A DNA stretch of 64,000 bases from Pseudomonas sp. ATCC 13867 (GTDB lineage Bacteria; Pseudomonadota; Gammaproteobacteria; Pseudomonadales; Pseudomonadaceae). The stretch lies in contig NC_020829.1 of assembly GCF_000349845.1 (NCBI RefSeq), forward strand, positions 1,364,001 through 1,428,000, written 5' to 3'. Shown here in pieces: positions 8,934 through 17,768 of the stretch. Within the stretch, counting starts at the first letter, position 1. Each line of letters opens with the position of its first letter. Made by a program: the position numbers and the translations under genes. The notes beneath the pieces were generated by a model. It saw only the letters and a list, made by a program, of their open reading frames with translations, did not search any database and had not been told where the DNA came from.

Positions 8934-10345
8934 GGAGCGTAGCGGCGCTGCTGGCCCTGGCGCTGGCGGGAGGGGCGCTGGCGGACGAGTCTGTCTTGCA
9001 GATGGGCCGCGCGCTGTACCGTGGCGAGCGCGAGTTCAGCCGTGCGCCGCGGCTCAATGGCGTCGAGCTCAGCGGCATGGCCTGTATCCAGTGTCATGGC
9101 AGCGAGGGCGCCGGGCTGCGTGAGGGCGGCGTCCGGGCTCCGGCGTTGCAATGGCACCTGCTGATGCTGGGCAACCCGGATGGGCCCGGCTACGCGGATG
9201 CCGACGCAGTGCTGGCGGCCATTCGCGACGGACGTGGCCGCGCGCAACGAGTGCTGAAGGCGCCAATGCCGCGCTTCGCCCTCAGTGCTGACGAAGGCCA
9301 GGCGCTGGTTGCCTACCTGCGGCAGCTAAGCGGTCGTGGCGATGAGCCCCGCGGCGTCACCGACGAGCGAATCACCGTCGCCAGTGTGCTGCCCTTGAGC
9401 GGACCGCAGGCCGCAGTCGGTCGGTTGGTGCGCAGCACGCTGGAGCAGCGCTTCGCCGCCCTCAATGCCGACGGTGGTCTGTTCGGCCGGCGCATCGAGC
9501 TGGTGGTGGTCGATGCCGGGGACTCGCCGGCCAGCGCCTCGCGGGCCGCACGCGATTTGCTCGACTCCGGGGCTCCGCCGGTATTCGCATTGGTCGGCAG
9601 CCTGCTGCCCGAGCCGGATGCCGAGCTGCGCCAGGCGTTGGCGCAGCGCCAGGTGGCGATGGTCGCCACGCTGGGCGTGCCCCGGGAGGACTCGTCCCAG
9701 GCGCGGCTCAGCTACCTGTTGCCGAGCCTGGCCGCGCAGGTCGGCCGGCTGGCCGCCGAGCTGGCGCGTCAGTGTCCGCAGCCCGACGGCGCCACGCTGC
9801 TGCTCCATCACTCCGGCGACCCGTTGGCGGATCGGTTCGGCAGCGATCCTGGCGTGCGCACGCTCGCCATCACCGATACCCGGCAGTTGCAAGCGCAGTT
9901 GGCCGACGCCGGGGCTTCCCGCGTGATCGCGCTGCTCGATTCACGGTTGCTGGACGAGGCGCGCCAGCAATTGGCGCAACGCTCGGCTCGCGTTTGCCTG
10001 GGAAGCCTCGCGGTGATCTCCGGGGCGCCGCCGCAACGGACTCCGGGCCCCCTGCGCGAGTGGGTGGCGTTGCCGATGCCCGAGGCCGTATCACCGGGCG
10101 ACGGCCTGTCGGCGAACCAGCACCTGTGGACGCTGCTGGCCGACACGGCAGCACAGACCCTGATCGAAACCCTGGCCCGCAGCGGCAAGCGCCTCACTGC
10201 GGAAAATCTCATCACTGCCCTCGGCACGCTGCAGCAGTTCGAGCCCAGCCCCGGAGTGGTGCTGAACTTCACCCGGCAACAGCACCACGGGTTCGCTGTC
10301 GGCCTGTGGACAGGAGGCGACCATGCCTACACGCAACGGCAATGA
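8930..10345 (+). CDS. Cytochrome c fused to a periplasmic ligand-binding (type 1) domain
   Basis: The start is the ATG overlapping the SCO stop (ATGA), which gives a signal peptide (RSVAALLALALAGGALA). Residues about 20-130 are a class I cytochrome c: haem attachment CIQCH in GMACIQCHGSEGAG and a later Met ligand in KAPMPRF. From about residue 140 the protein continues as a branched-chain-amino-acid-type periplasmic binding fold, with the entry ITVASVLPLSGPQAAVGRLV and RIELVVVDAGDSPASA. The total is 471 residues. Cytochromes c occur in other Mn oxidase clusters (mofC of Leptothrix), so an electron-transfer role for the oxidase is reasonable. What the binding domain senses or scaffolds is unknown. 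The fusion is read directly from one uninterrupted frame. Confidence 0.85.
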   Translation: MRSVAALLALALAGGALADESVLQMGRALYRGEREFSRAPRLNGVELSGMACIQCHGSEGAGLREGGVRAPALQWHLLMLGNPDGPGYADADAVLAAIRDGRGRAQRVLKAPMPRFALSADEGQALVAYLRQLSGRGDEPRGVTDERITVASVLPLSGPQAAVGRLVRSTLEQRFAALNADGGLFGRRIELVVVDAGDSPASASRAARDLLDSGAPPVFALVGSLLPEPDAELRQALAQRQVAMVATLGVPREDSSQARLSYLLPSLAAQVGRLAAELARQCPQPDGATLLLHHSGDPLADRFGSDPGVRTLAITDTRQLQAQLADAGASRVIALLDSRLLDEARQQLAQRSARVCLGSLAVISGAPPQRTPGPLREWVALPMPEAVSPGDGLSANQHLWTLLADTAAQTLIETLARSGKRLTAENLITALGTLQQFEPSPGVVLNFTRQQHHGFAVGLWTGGDHAYTQRQ

Positions 10346-11843
10346 ATACGGGCTGGCCTTGGGGCAATGCGTGCTGGCGCTGCTCCTGCTCGGCGGGCTG
10401 GGCGATGCGCGCGGCGAAGACCCCAATCCATCGTTCCTGCTGACCGGATACCTGCAGGAGCTGAAGGTGGATAACCCCGGCGATCCGTTGTCGGGCGGTA
10501 GCCTCACCGTCAATGGCGCGCGGGTGATCCTGCCCAGGAACCTGCTGATCACCATGCCCGGCCAGTACCTCACCCTGAGCGATCTGTTCCGTGGCAAGCA
10601 ACCGGGCTGGGGCGAGGCCTTGGCAGCGCCCCAGGCGGCCAGCGGTCTGGCGTTCGCCGACCAGCCACCGCCGACGCTGCCGGTGATGGTGCAGGCGCTG
10701 GGTAACATGGTCGGCGGACGGTACATCGCTGGCGTGGTCAACCTCATGCCGCAGGGGTTCAACGAAGAAGGCGAGGGCGCCGGCTTCATCCGCGCCATCG
10801 ATTATGACAAGGGTGAGCTGCTGGTCGGCACGTTGACGGGCACCGCTACGGCGCGGGTACGGATCAACGACGCGTTGGGTGTCTACGGTCGCAAGAACAG
10901 CGAGAAGAGCGGTGGCGAGCTGATCGATGATCGTTTCACCTCCGATCCGGGTAACGCGCCGGTGACGGCTAGTACCGGCTTTCCCATGTGCATTCCCCGG
11001 GTCGCCCCGCCGGCGGAGGATGCATTGTGCCCGCGCGGGAACCGTCGCGCTGCCGGCGATCCCGGGCAGCCCGGGCGTTTCACCTGCGGCGCCGTGGCCG
11101 CCGAACCCACCGCTGCGCCGCTCTCGGGCTGCGACCCGGAAAAGCCCGCACCGCTGGTGGTCGGCGACTACATCACCTACAGCGGCATGCCGATCGTCGA
11201 TGCGCCCGGCACCTCGTTCGTCGCCGCCCATGCGCTGCAGGCGCTGACCGGTATCTACACGTCGCCCCGTGCCGATCCGGCTTATGTGCTGGTGGAGGTG
11301 GCGCTGGTGGGGACGTTGGGGGAACCGTTCCCGGGCATCGACCAGGAGCAGACTTCCCGCTTCCGTATCGTCGGTTTCACCACCGACCCGGCGCGCCGCG
11401 TGGACGTTTTCGTCATCGATCAGGAGGGCGACCAGGAGAAGGAGCGGCGACTGACTACCCTGACGCCACAGCCCACCGCGCAGATCGGCCGCATCCGCAT
11501 CGACCTGCCGGCCAAGGCCAACTTCCTGCCGGTCGCCCGCGATGTGCGCATTCGCATCGAGGGGCACAGTTCACGCAAGGTCGTCAACGGCCACCTGGAC
11601 TCGGGACAGTACACCCTGCCGGTATCCGGCTATATCGCCCCGGAAAACACACGCTTCGGCATTCCACGCCTGCCGGTTGGCGTACCGTTTGAAAGCTTCT
11701 GTTTCCTGAAGAACGGCGGCGGCGCCCTGGCCACCCTTGGTCGCGAGGGGCCTGCCCCGAAGATTGGCCGCCTCGATCCTTTCCCTGCGTCGGGCCACGC
11801 TGATGCACAGCCGATGGCCGACGGCACGCGCGCGTGCCCGTGA
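10323..11843 (+). CDS. Secreted protein of unknown function, last gene of the oxidase cluster
   Basis: The 506-residue frame has an AGGAGG site just before its ATG and overlaps the cytochrome gene by 23 bases. The N terminus carries a late hydrophobic stretch (LALGQCVLALLLLGGLGDARG), so export is likely. The body is beta-rich, with OB-like pieces (GGSLTVNGARVILPRNLLITMPGQ; ATARVRINDALGVYGRK), a cysteine-containing insert near residues 220-275 and the run YITYSGMPIVD. No enzyme motif is recognised. Conservation with multicopper-oxidase loci would suggest an outer-surface or assembly role, which I cannot test here. No clear terminator follows it. Confidence 0.75.
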   Translation: MPTRNGNEYGLALGQCVLALLLLGGLGDARGEDPNPSFLLTGYLQELKVDNPGDPLSGGSLTVNGARVILPRNLLITMPGQYLTLSDLFRGKQPGWGEALAAPQAASGLAFADQPPPTLPVMVQALGNMVGGRYIAGVVNLMPQGFNEEGEGAGFIRAIDYDKGELLVGTLTGTATARVRINDALGVYGRKNSEKSGGELIDDRFTSDPGNAPVTASTGFPMCIPRVAPPAEDALCPRGNRRAAGDPGQPGRFTCGAVAAEPTAAPLSGCDPEKPAPLVVGDYITYSGMPIVDAPGTSFVAAHALQALTGIYTSPRADPAYVLVEVALVGTLGEPFPGIDQEQTSRFRIVGFTTDPARRVDVFVIDQEGDQEKERRLTTLTPQPTAQIGRIRIDLPAKANFLPVARDVRIRIEGHSSRKVVNGHLDSGQYTLPVSGYIAPENTRFGIPRLPVGVPFESFCFLKNGGGALATLGREGPAPKIGRLDPFPASGHADAQPMADGTRACP

Positions 11844-11986
11844 TGGGGAGCGCACGCTGCGGGATTGTGGTGTTCTAATGATTTCCTCTCTCCCTGAAAG
11901 CAAGCGAGCAGACCTGTTGTCCGGAAGGAAACGCTACCTGCCGATGTCCGTCATCGGCCCGGAGCGTGTAAAGACATTGGCATCAC
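11844..11986. other. Short convergent intergenic region
   Basis: This lies between the end of the oxidase cluster (+) and the end of the LysE gene (-). I see no convincing gene and no strong stem followed by a T run, so how the two converging transcripts stop is not evident. Confidence 0.5.
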
Positions 11987-12592
11987 TCAACGAGTTGGCA
12001 GCAGCGCACCAAAGGCCACAAAGAGTCCACCACACACTCGATTGAAACGCTGTCCCGCCCTTGCTAGCCAGGGCCGCACGCGATTGGCGGCGCTGGCCAC
12101 GCCGAATTCAACTGCAAATTCCACCGTCGCATAGGTCAGCGCCATGACAACCGTTTGGAGCAGAAGATTCCGATGCGGGTCGATGAAGGGTGTGATGAAT
12201 GCGGTGAACAGCAGCAAGGCCTTGGGATTGGAGATGGCGGACAACAGACCCTGGCGAAACAGCAACAGTTGGCTGGAGTTTGAAAGATCGCCCGGGGAAA
12301 GTGTCACCGGTTCCGAACGCCAGAGATTGACACCCAGCCAGATGAGATAGAGCCCGCCGATAACTTTCAGAACGGTCAGCCAGAGGATCGAGGCCTTCAG
12401 CAGAGCGCCCAGGCCGAGCACGCACAGTGCGATCATGGCGATGAAGCCGATGACGCCGCCGGAGATCGTGAAAAGCGTCTTGCGGGTGCCGTGAAGGGCA
12501 CCGTGGGTGAGGACGAGCAGTGCATTCGGGCCGGGGACGACCGAAATACCGCCGCAGGTCAGCAGATAGAGCAGCCAGGTGTCGAAGTGCAT
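11987..12592 (-). CDS. LysE/RhtB-family amino acid exporter
   Basis: The 201-residue integral membrane protein opens MHFDTWLLYLLTCGGISVVPGPNALLVLTHGALHG; the VPGPN signature near residue 20 is diagnostic of the LysE/RhtB/ThrE superfamily. Five or six hydrophobic segments follow, with the second conserved block NPKALLLFTAFITPFID near residue 130. The chosen ATG has GGAG at good spacing (GGAGATTTCATG); longer frames upstream lack family similarity. The gene exports amino acids or related metabolites across the inner membrane. It is divergent from a LysR regulator with about 120 bases between starts, the usual arrangement for an exporter controlled by its neighbour (compare ArgO/ArgP). Confidence 0.9.
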   Translation of the reverse strand: MHFDTWLLYLLTCGGISVVPGPNALLVLTHGALHGTRKTLFTISGGVIGFIAMIALCVLGLGALLKASILWLTVLKVIGGLYLIWLGVNLWRSEPVTLSPGDLSNSSQLLLFRQGLLSAISNPKALLLFTAFITPFIDPHRNLLLQTVVMALTYATVEFAVEFGVASAANRVRPWLARAGQRFNRVCGGLFVAFGALLPTR

Positions 12593-12683
12593 GAAATCTC
12601 CAGGATGAATGCCGCCGGCGGCGCGCCCATCAATCATGCAAAGACATTGGCTGGACGAAAAGCGCATATTCTGGCAATCAGCT

Positions 12684-12698
12684 ATTCGTTTTTCGAAT
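12684..12698. promoter_or_regulatory. Inverted repeat in the LysE/LysR divergent promoter region
   Basis: ATTCG-TTTTT-CGAAT is a perfect 5-bp inverted repeat with a 5-base centre, in the 121-base gap between the two divergent starts and 16 bases before the LysR start. The T-N11-A-like symmetry suits an autoregulatory LysR site, but it is short and may be chance. Confidence 0.35.
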
Positions 12699-12713
12699 GC
12701 AGGAGTGGTGCAG

Positions 12714-13583
12714 ATGTCGCCTCGGGATCTACAGATCGATTGGCTCAAATGCTTTGTCGCGGTGGTCGATACGGGCTCTCTGTCCAACGCCACCGCCGAG
12801 GTGCATCGGTCCCAATCCGCCGTGAGCATGCAGCTCAAGAAGCTGGAGGCAGCGCTCGGCCGACAGGTGCTGAGCCGGGGGCCACGGCATCTTGAATTGA
12901 CCGACGACGGACAGACGCTGCTGGGCTATGCGCGACGGATGCTGGCATTGCACGCCGAGACACAAGCAGCCTTCCGGGGCGAGGAACTGACCGGGAGAAT
13001 CCGCCTGGGTGTCGCCGAGGACTACGCAGCGCACTACCTCACGCCGGTCTTGAAACGTTTTGCGCCAAGGCATGGCGGTGTTGAGATCGAGCTGACCTGC
13101 GAACAGTCGACCGCGCTCATTCCCCGAGTGATGAGCGGTGACCTCGATCTGGCATTGGTCTCGCGTGACAGCCCACGGCGCGGAGCGTTCCTGTTCCAGG
13201 AGCCCATGGCATGGGTGGGATCTGCGCAATTTGACCTGTGGCGGCGCGATCCCTTGCCGATTGCGGTCTACGAGTCGGCCAGCCTCGCGCGCCGATGCGC
13301 CGTCGATTCCCTGGCCAGGCAAGGCCGTCATTACAAGGTCGTCTATAACAGCTCGAGCCTGGCGGGGCAGGTCGCTGCCGTCGAGAGCGGAATCGCGGTG
13401 GCGGTGCTGACACGCTGTACCGTGCCGGCCCATCTCCAGATCTTGGGAAGGGAGCACAACCTGGGGCCGCTGGATTCGATGGACGTTGCTGTCTATCGCA
13501 GCAAGGCGTCGCAGGGTTCCAAGGCTGTAGATAGTCTCCGGAGCTTCCTGATCAGAATGCTTGCCTCGTCATCAACGCAATGA
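12714..13583 (+). CDS. LysR-family transcriptional regulator beside the LysE exporter
   Basis: I start at the ATG giving MSPRDLQIDWLKCFVAVVDTG because AGGAG lies 8 bases upstream and the LysR winged helix then begins at the normal place; the frame is open 105 bases further upstream without family similarity. The protein is 289 residues, normal for the family. The helix-turn-helix is GSLSNATAEVHRSQSAVSMQLKKLE (residues about 21-45). The effector domain begins near residue 90 (GRIRLGVAEDYAAHYLTPVLKRF). It probably senses an amino acid or toxic metabolite and activates the divergent exporter; ligand unknown. Confidence 0.88.
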   Translation: MSPRDLQIDWLKCFVAVVDTGSLSNATAEVHRSQSAVSMQLKKLEAALGRQVLSRGPRHLELTDDGQTLLGYARRMLALHAETQAAFRGEELTGRIRLGVAEDYAAHYLTPVLKRFAPRHGGVEIELTCEQSTALIPRVMSGDLDLALVSRDSPRRGAFLFQEPMAWVGSAQFDLWRRDPLPIAVYESASLARRCAVDSLARQGRHYKVVYNSSSLAGQVAAVESGIAVAVLTRCTVPAHLQILGREHNLGPLDSMDVAVYRSKASQGSKAVDSLRSFLIRMLASSSTQ

Positions 13584-13818
13584 CGCTTGTTTCGCTTCTG
13601 GCCCAGGCTGTGTAAAAACGAGGCCAGTGCCCTTGCTATCCCTCCGTCGGCAAGCATAGCGGGGGTAGTCCATGAAGCCTTTCATCCAAGGCGGGCCCGA
13701 GGTCCATGCAGCGTTGCCGCCTGAGCGCCTGGGTGATTGCATCGCGGACAATCACTGTCGGCGATTGCCAGGCGGCTGGCTCATCGCAAGGGGGGCCAAC
13801 GCTGCATGGCGTACCAGC
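13584..13818. other. Intergenic region with no supported gene
   Basis: Short overlapping frames occur on both strands, but none has a ribosome site together with recognisable protein features. The stretch separates the LysR gene from the copper cassette. Confidence 0.4.
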
Positions 13819-13852
13819 ATCGCGGTCGATCTGAATCAGGATCGACCGCGAT
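13819..13852. terminator. Perfect 13-bp inverted repeat downstream of copZ
   Basis: ATCGCGGTCGATC (13819-13831) is followed by an 8-base loop and its exact complement (13840-13852). It sits just past the 3' end of copZ (minus strand) and could end copZ transcription or act on both strands. There is no T run on either side, so it is not a standard intrinsic terminator; a protein-binding site is the alternative. Confidence 0.45.
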
Positions 13853-13858
13853 CGGACG

Positions 13859-14053
13859 TTACTGCGAGCGCGGCGGGAAGCCGGCCTCGCGCAGGGCCGC
13901 AACGATCTTTTCCTCCGGTGCCGACGTTTGTACCCGGACCAGGCGGGTTGGCGGGTCCGTGACGATGTGAGCGCTGGGGTCTATGGTCTGGATGGCCTTG
14001 GTCACGGTACGGGCGCAGCCGCCGCAGGTCATGTCATCAAGATGGAATTGCAT
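13859..14053 (-). CDS. copZ: Copper chaperone CopZ-like heavy-metal-associated protein
   Basis: The 64-residue protein is a single HMA domain with the Cu(I)-binding motif MTCGGC (residues about 8-13: DDMTCGGCARTVTKAIQ) and the ferredoxin-like beta-alpha-beta fold pattern. AAAGGAG lies 6 bases before the ATG. CopZ-type proteins carry Cu(I) in the cytoplasm and hand it to CopA or to CueR. The gene has its own CueR-type promoter (14094-14115), separate from that of copA, so it is probably induced in parallel rather than by read-through. Confidence 0.92.
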   Translation of the reverse strand: MQFHLDDMTCGGCARTVTKAIQTIDPSAHIVTDPPTRLVRVQTSAPEEKIVAALREAGFPPRSQ

Positions 14054-14093
14054 GGAAAACTCCTTTCGTGTTGGGGTGCCAGGCAGTGTGGTT

Positions 14094-14115
14094 CTTGCCA
14101 CGGTTGGAAGGTCAA
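14094..14115 (-). promoter_or_regulatory. CueR box / promoter of copZ
   Basis: On the minus strand the site reads TTGACCTTCCAAC-CG-TGGCAAG. It combines a -35 element TTGACC with the dyad CTTCCAAC/GTGGCAAG and a 19-base spacer to the likely -10, the long spacing typical of MerR-family activated promoters. The same sequence, differing only at the centre, precedes copA (17547-17568). Confidence 0.82.
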
Positions 14116-14147
14116 GGGATAGGCTGGCCAATGCGGTACGCCGCGCC

Positions 14148-14486
14148 TTAGGGGGTCTCCTTGGCATGGTTGATCGTGTATCTGGGGATTTCGATGGTCA
14201 GGTCTTCCCCGGCCAGGATGGCCTGGCAGCTCAGGCGCGACTGCGCCTCCAGTCCCCAGGCCCGATCAAGCAGGTCGTCCTCGTACTCATCGGCTTCCTT
14301 GAGAGAGCCGAAGCCGTTGCGCACGATGCAGTGGCAGGTCGTGCAGGCGCGTTTCATATCGCACGCGTGCTCCATGTCGATGCCATTTTTCAGCAGCGCC
14401 TCGCAGATCGAGATGCCGGCAGGTGCGTCCAGCACGGCGCCTTCTGGCGCCAGACCGGGATGGGGAAGAACGGTGATTCTGGGCAT
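14148..14486 (-). CDS. 2Fe-2S ferredoxin, Isc/adrenodoxin type, in the copper cassette
   Basis: The 112-residue protein begins MPRITVLPHPGLAPEGAVLDAPAG and carries the [2Fe-2S] cysteines as C-x5-C-x2-C (ACDMKRACTTCHC near residues 41-49) and a fourth Cys near residue 86 (SRLSCQAIL). The spacing and the final YTINHAKE-like tail match adrenodoxin-type ferredoxins such as Isc Fdx. It lies 25 bases after cueR on the same strand and is probably part of a copA-cueR-fdx transcript. Cu(I) damages exposed Fe-S clusters, so a spare ferredoxin under CueR control could support cluster repair; this role is inferred. Confidence 0.88.
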   Translation of the reverse strand: MPRITVLPHPGLAPEGAVLDAPAGISICEALLKNGIDMEHACDMKRACTTCHCIVRNGFGSLKEADEYEDDLLDRAWGLEAQSRLSCQAILAGEDLTIEIPRYTINHAKETP

Positions 14487-14511
14487 GTCGTGTTCCTGAC
14501 GGTCAGTACGC

Positions 14512-14982
14512 TCACGTGCGTCTTGATAGCCTGTTGCCGGGATAGCGGCGCGGCACGGCGCCGGTGCGCGCTTCGGGCTCCTGCTCCCCGTCATCGGGGC
14601 GCTCGAGGGTGAGCAGGATCGGGCAGTTGGGCCGCTCGTCGCCCGCACAGCAGTGGATCAGTGCTTTGAGCGTCGCGGCCATCTGCTGCAGGCTCTTGAT
14701 ACGCCGGTCCAGCTCGGAGATATGCTGCTGTGCGAGACGCTTGACGTCGGCGCTCTGGCGCGACTGGTCGTTCCACAGATTCAATAGGTCACCGATCTCG
14801 GCCACCGAGAGTCCGAGGTCGCGGGCGCGACGGATGAAATGCAACGGGTGAACGTCGGCCTGGGTATACGCGCGATAGCCCGAGTCGGTTCGCTTCGCGG
14901 CGGGGATCAGGCCGATCTGCTCGTAGTAGCGGATCATCTTGGCCGAGACTCTGGATATCCTGGATGCTTCGCCAATGTTCAT
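14512..14982 (-). CDS. cueR: Cu(I)-responsive MerR-family regulator CueR/HmrR
   Basis: The 156-residue protein opens MNIGEASRISRVSAKMIRYYEQIGLI, the MerR winged helix. The metal-binding loop has the Cu(I) signature C-x7-C, CAGDERPNC followed by PIL, near residues 113-121, and no extra cysteines of Zn- or Hg-type regulators. The C-terminal tail is longer than in E. coli CueR (135 residues). The start is 17 bases after the copA stop on the same strand, so the regulator is made from the copA transcript and should autoregulate. Targets are the two boxes at 14094-14115 and 17547-17568. Confidence 0.92.
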   Translation of the reverse strand: MNIGEASRISRVSAKMIRYYEQIGLIPAAKRTDSGYRAYTQADVHPLHFIRRARDLGLSVAEIGDLLNLWNDQSRQSADVKRLAQQHISELDRRIKSLQQMAATLKALIHCCAGDERPNCPILLTLERPDDGEQEPEARTGAVPRRYPGNRLSRRT

Positions 14983-14998
14983 GGCTATCCCCCTTCGC

Positions 14999-17500
14999 TC
15001 AATGAGCTGTCTCGGACGCTGTTGCCAGCGGTGCCCGGAAGTGGCGAAGGCGTAGCGCGTTGCCCAGCACGAATACGCTCGACATGGCCATGGCACCTGC
15101 GGCGAAGACGGGGGACAGCAGCACGCCCAATGTCGGGTACAAGGCCCCGGCGGCCACGGGAATCAGCGCTGTGTTGTAGGCAAAGGCCCAGAACAGGTTC
15201 TGGCGGATGTTGCCAATGGTGGCCTTGGAGAGCGCGATGGCATTGGGCACGCCTTGCAGGCTGCCGGACATCAGCACCACATCGGCGGACTCCACTGCCA
15301 CATCGGTGCCGGTACCGATGGCCAGGCCCACGTCGGCCTCGGCCAGCGCCGGTGCGTCGTTGATGCCATCGCCCACGAAGGCGGTCCGGCCATGTTCCGC
15401 CTTCAGCCTGCGTACCGCTTCCACCTTGCCTTCGGGCAGAACCTCGGCCACCACTTCATCAATGCCCAGTTGCCTGGCGATGGCCTGCGCCGTGCGTGCG
15501 TTGTCTCCCGTGATCATGGCGACCTTCAGGCCGAGCTGGTGCAGCGCCGCGATGGCGGCGGGCGTGGTGGCCTTGATCGGGTCGGCAACGGCAATGATTG
15601 CGGCCAGCCGACCGTCGATGGCGGCATAGAGTGGCGATTTTCCTTCATGCCCCAGACGCTCGGCCGCAAGGGCAAACTCATCCACGTCCAGACCCAGCTC
15701 ACGCATATAGCGGTCAGCGCCCACTTCCACGCGCGCGCCGTTCACTGTGGCGCGCACGCCCATGCCCGTGACGGATTCGAAATCCGTCATCGTTTGCAGT
15801 TCGACTCCACCTTCCACGGCGGACTCTACGATGGCGCGGGCAATCGGATGCTCCGAGCGCGATTCCACCGCGGCCACCTTTGCCAGAACCTCGTTGCGCT
15901 CAAAGCCAGGGGCGACTTCCAGGTCAGTCAGGGTCGGGCGGCCCTCGGTCAGGGTACCGGTCTTGTCCACGGCTACCACTTGGGCATCCTTGAGCAATTG
16001 CAGTGCCTCGCCCTTGCGGAACAGCACACCCATTTCCGCGCCGCGGCCCGTGCCGACCATGATCGAGGTCGGTGTAGCCAGCCCCATTGCACAGGGGCAC
16101 GCGATGATAAGCACCGCCACGGCATTGACCAGGGCAAAGGTCAGGGCCGGTGACGGCCCAAGCGCGAGCCACAGCAGGAAGGTCAGTCCGGCGACCGCCA
16201 TCACCGCCGGCACGAACCACAGCGTTACCTTGTCCACCACGGCCTGGATCGGCAGCTTGGAGCCCTGGGCCTGTTCTACCAGGCGGATGATCTGCGCGAG
16301 CATGGTCTGCCCGCCCACGGCGGTGGCGCGCAGCATCAGCGCACCTTTCTGGTTGACGGTGCCGCCAACCACCGCGCTGCCTGTCGCCTTCTCGACCGGG
16401 ATCGGCTCGCCCGTGATCATCGACTCGTCCACGAAGCTGCGGCCTTCGGTCACTTCGCCATCGACCGGCACGCGTTCGCCGGGCCGGACCTCCACGAGGT
16501 CGCCCAGGATCACGTCGTTGATCGAAATGTCCACGATGCGGCCATCGCGTGAAACGTGTGCCATCTTGGCCTGCAAGCCGACCAGACGCTTGATGGCCTC
16601 GGAGGTACGACCCTTGGCCCGCGCCTCCAGAAAGCGCCCCAGCAGGATCAGCGCCACGATGACCGCCGCCGCCTCGTAATAGACGTTGACCGTTCCTGCG
16701 GGCAGCAGGCCGGGGGCAAAGGTGGCTACCAGCGAATAGCCGAACGCGGCGGCCGTACCGACGGCCACGAGTGAGTTCATGTCAGGGGCCAGGCGCACCA
16801 GGGCAGGAAATCCCTTCTCGTAGAAGCGCCAGCCCGGAATTGCCAGTACCAGCAAGGTCAGCACGAATTGCAGATACCAGCTTTCCTGGATGCCGATGAC
16901 ATCCATGACCCATGCGTGCATGCCTGGAATGAGGTGCGAGCCCATTTCGAGCACGAACACCGGCAATGCCAGCACGCTCGCGAGGATGAGGTCGCGTTTG
17001 AGCCTGGCCAGCTCGGCATCCTTCTTTTCTGCGGCCTCGTTCTCGGCCCGGGCGCCGGTATCAACCAGGCGGGCCTCGTAACCGGCTTTCTCGATGGCGG
17101 CTATCAGTTCCTGCACGACCGCCATGCCGTGCACGGTGGCGCGCTCGGTCGCCAGGTTCACCGTGGCATCCGTGACGCCTGGCACGGCCTTGAGCGCTTT
17201 CTCGACGCGCCCTACGCACGATGCGCAGGTCATGCCCTCGACCGCCAGCTCGGTGGTGTCGGCCGGTACGTCGTAACCTACTTTCCTGACTGCCTGGATC
17301 AGCGCCATGCGATCAACCGGGCCGGTCGGGCGGATGTCGGCGCGTTCGGTGGCGAGATTGACGGACACGCTGCCAACGCCTTCGATCCTGGCCAGGGCGG
17401 CTTCGACCCGGCCCACGCAGCTTGCGCAGGTCATCCCTTCGATAGGCAGGCTTATCGGGGCTGTGGCTGCGCGCGCATTGCTGGTACTCGGCATGCTCAT
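14999..17500 (-). CDS. copA: Cu(I)-exporting P1B-type ATPase CopA
   Basis: The 833-residue protein has two N-terminal HMA domains, each with GMTCASC (residues about 23-29 and 89-95). Eight membrane segments surround the copper-site motif CPC ([13 protein letters not shown]). Other P-type ATPase signatures are MITGEP (actuator), DKTGTLTEG (phosphorylated Asp), [10 protein letters not shown] (HP of the nucleotide domain) and [10 protein letters not shown]. The last helix carries [16 protein letters not shown] with the MxxSS copper ligands. I start at [10 protein letters not shown] because GGGAG lies 8 bases upstream; an ATG 11 codons earlier has no such site. It pumps Cu(I) from cytoplasm to periplasm. 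A CueR box lies 47-68 bases upstream of the start. Confidence 0.96.
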   Translation of the reverse strand: MSMPSTSNARAATAPISLPIEGMTCASCVGRVEAALARIEGVGSVSVNLATERADIRPTGPVDRMALIQAVRKVGYDVPADTTELAVEGMTCASCVGRVEKALKAVPGVTDATVNLATERATVHGMAVVQELIAAIEKAGYEARLVDTGARAENEAAEKKDAELARLKRDLILASVLALPVFVLEMGSHLIPGMHAWVMDVIGIQESWYLQFVLTLLVLAIPGWRFYEKGFPALVRLAPDMNSLVAVGTAAAFGYSLVATFAPGLLPAGTVNVYYEAAAVIVALILLGRFLEARAKGRTSEAIKRLVGLQAKMAHVSRDGRIVDISINDVILGDLVEVRPGERVPVDGEVTEGRSFVDESMITGEPIPVEKATGSAVVGGTVNQKGALMLRATAVGGQTMLAQIIRLVEQAQGSKLPIQAVVDKVTLWFVPAVMAVAGLTFLLWLALGPSPALTFALVNAVAVLIIACPCAMGLATPTSIMVGTGRGAEMGVLFRKGEALQLLKDAQVVAVDKTGTLTEGRPTLTDLEVAPGFERNEVLAKVAAVESRSEHPIARAIVESAVEGGVELQTMTDFESVTGMGVRATVNGARVEVGADRYMRELGLDVDEFALAAERLGHEGKSPLYAAIDGRLAAIIAVADPIKATTPAAIAALHQLGLKVAMITGDNARTAQAIARQLGIDEVVAEVLPEGKVEAVRRLKAEHGRTAFVGDGINDAPALAEADVGLAIGTGTDVAVESADVVLMSGSLQGVPNAIALSKATIGNIRQNLFWAFAYNTALIPVAAGALYPTLGVLLSPVFAAGAMAMSSVFVLGNALRLRHFRAPLATASETAH

Positions 17501-17546
17501 GGTGTGCTCCCTGTTGGTGAACATTCGATGCAAGGGAGCCTGGGGC

Positions 17547-17568
17547 TTGCCATTGTTGGAAGGTCAAG
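17547..17568 (-). promoter_or_regulatory. CueR box / promoter of copA
   Basis: On the minus strand TTGACCTTCCAAC-AA-TGGCAAG repeats the copZ box except for the two central bases. The -35 is TTGACC and a 19-base spacer leads to CAGGCT as -10. This is the expected CueR-activated architecture for copA. Confidence 0.85.
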
Positions 17569-17768
17569 CCTATTCGGTTCGTGCTGCCTGATTGGGAGGC
17601 TCGACGCACAGCGAAAGGGCGTCTGCCGGATCAGGCAGGTGATGGCCGCCAAGCGCTTGTGCCAGGCCGCCCCGGACAGGGGCACCGGTGTTGCTCGGGC
17701 CCATAGCGGCGAGCGCCATTGCGGTGTTGCCTGCACGATGAAGCACGGCTGGGCGAGGTGTCTGTTTC

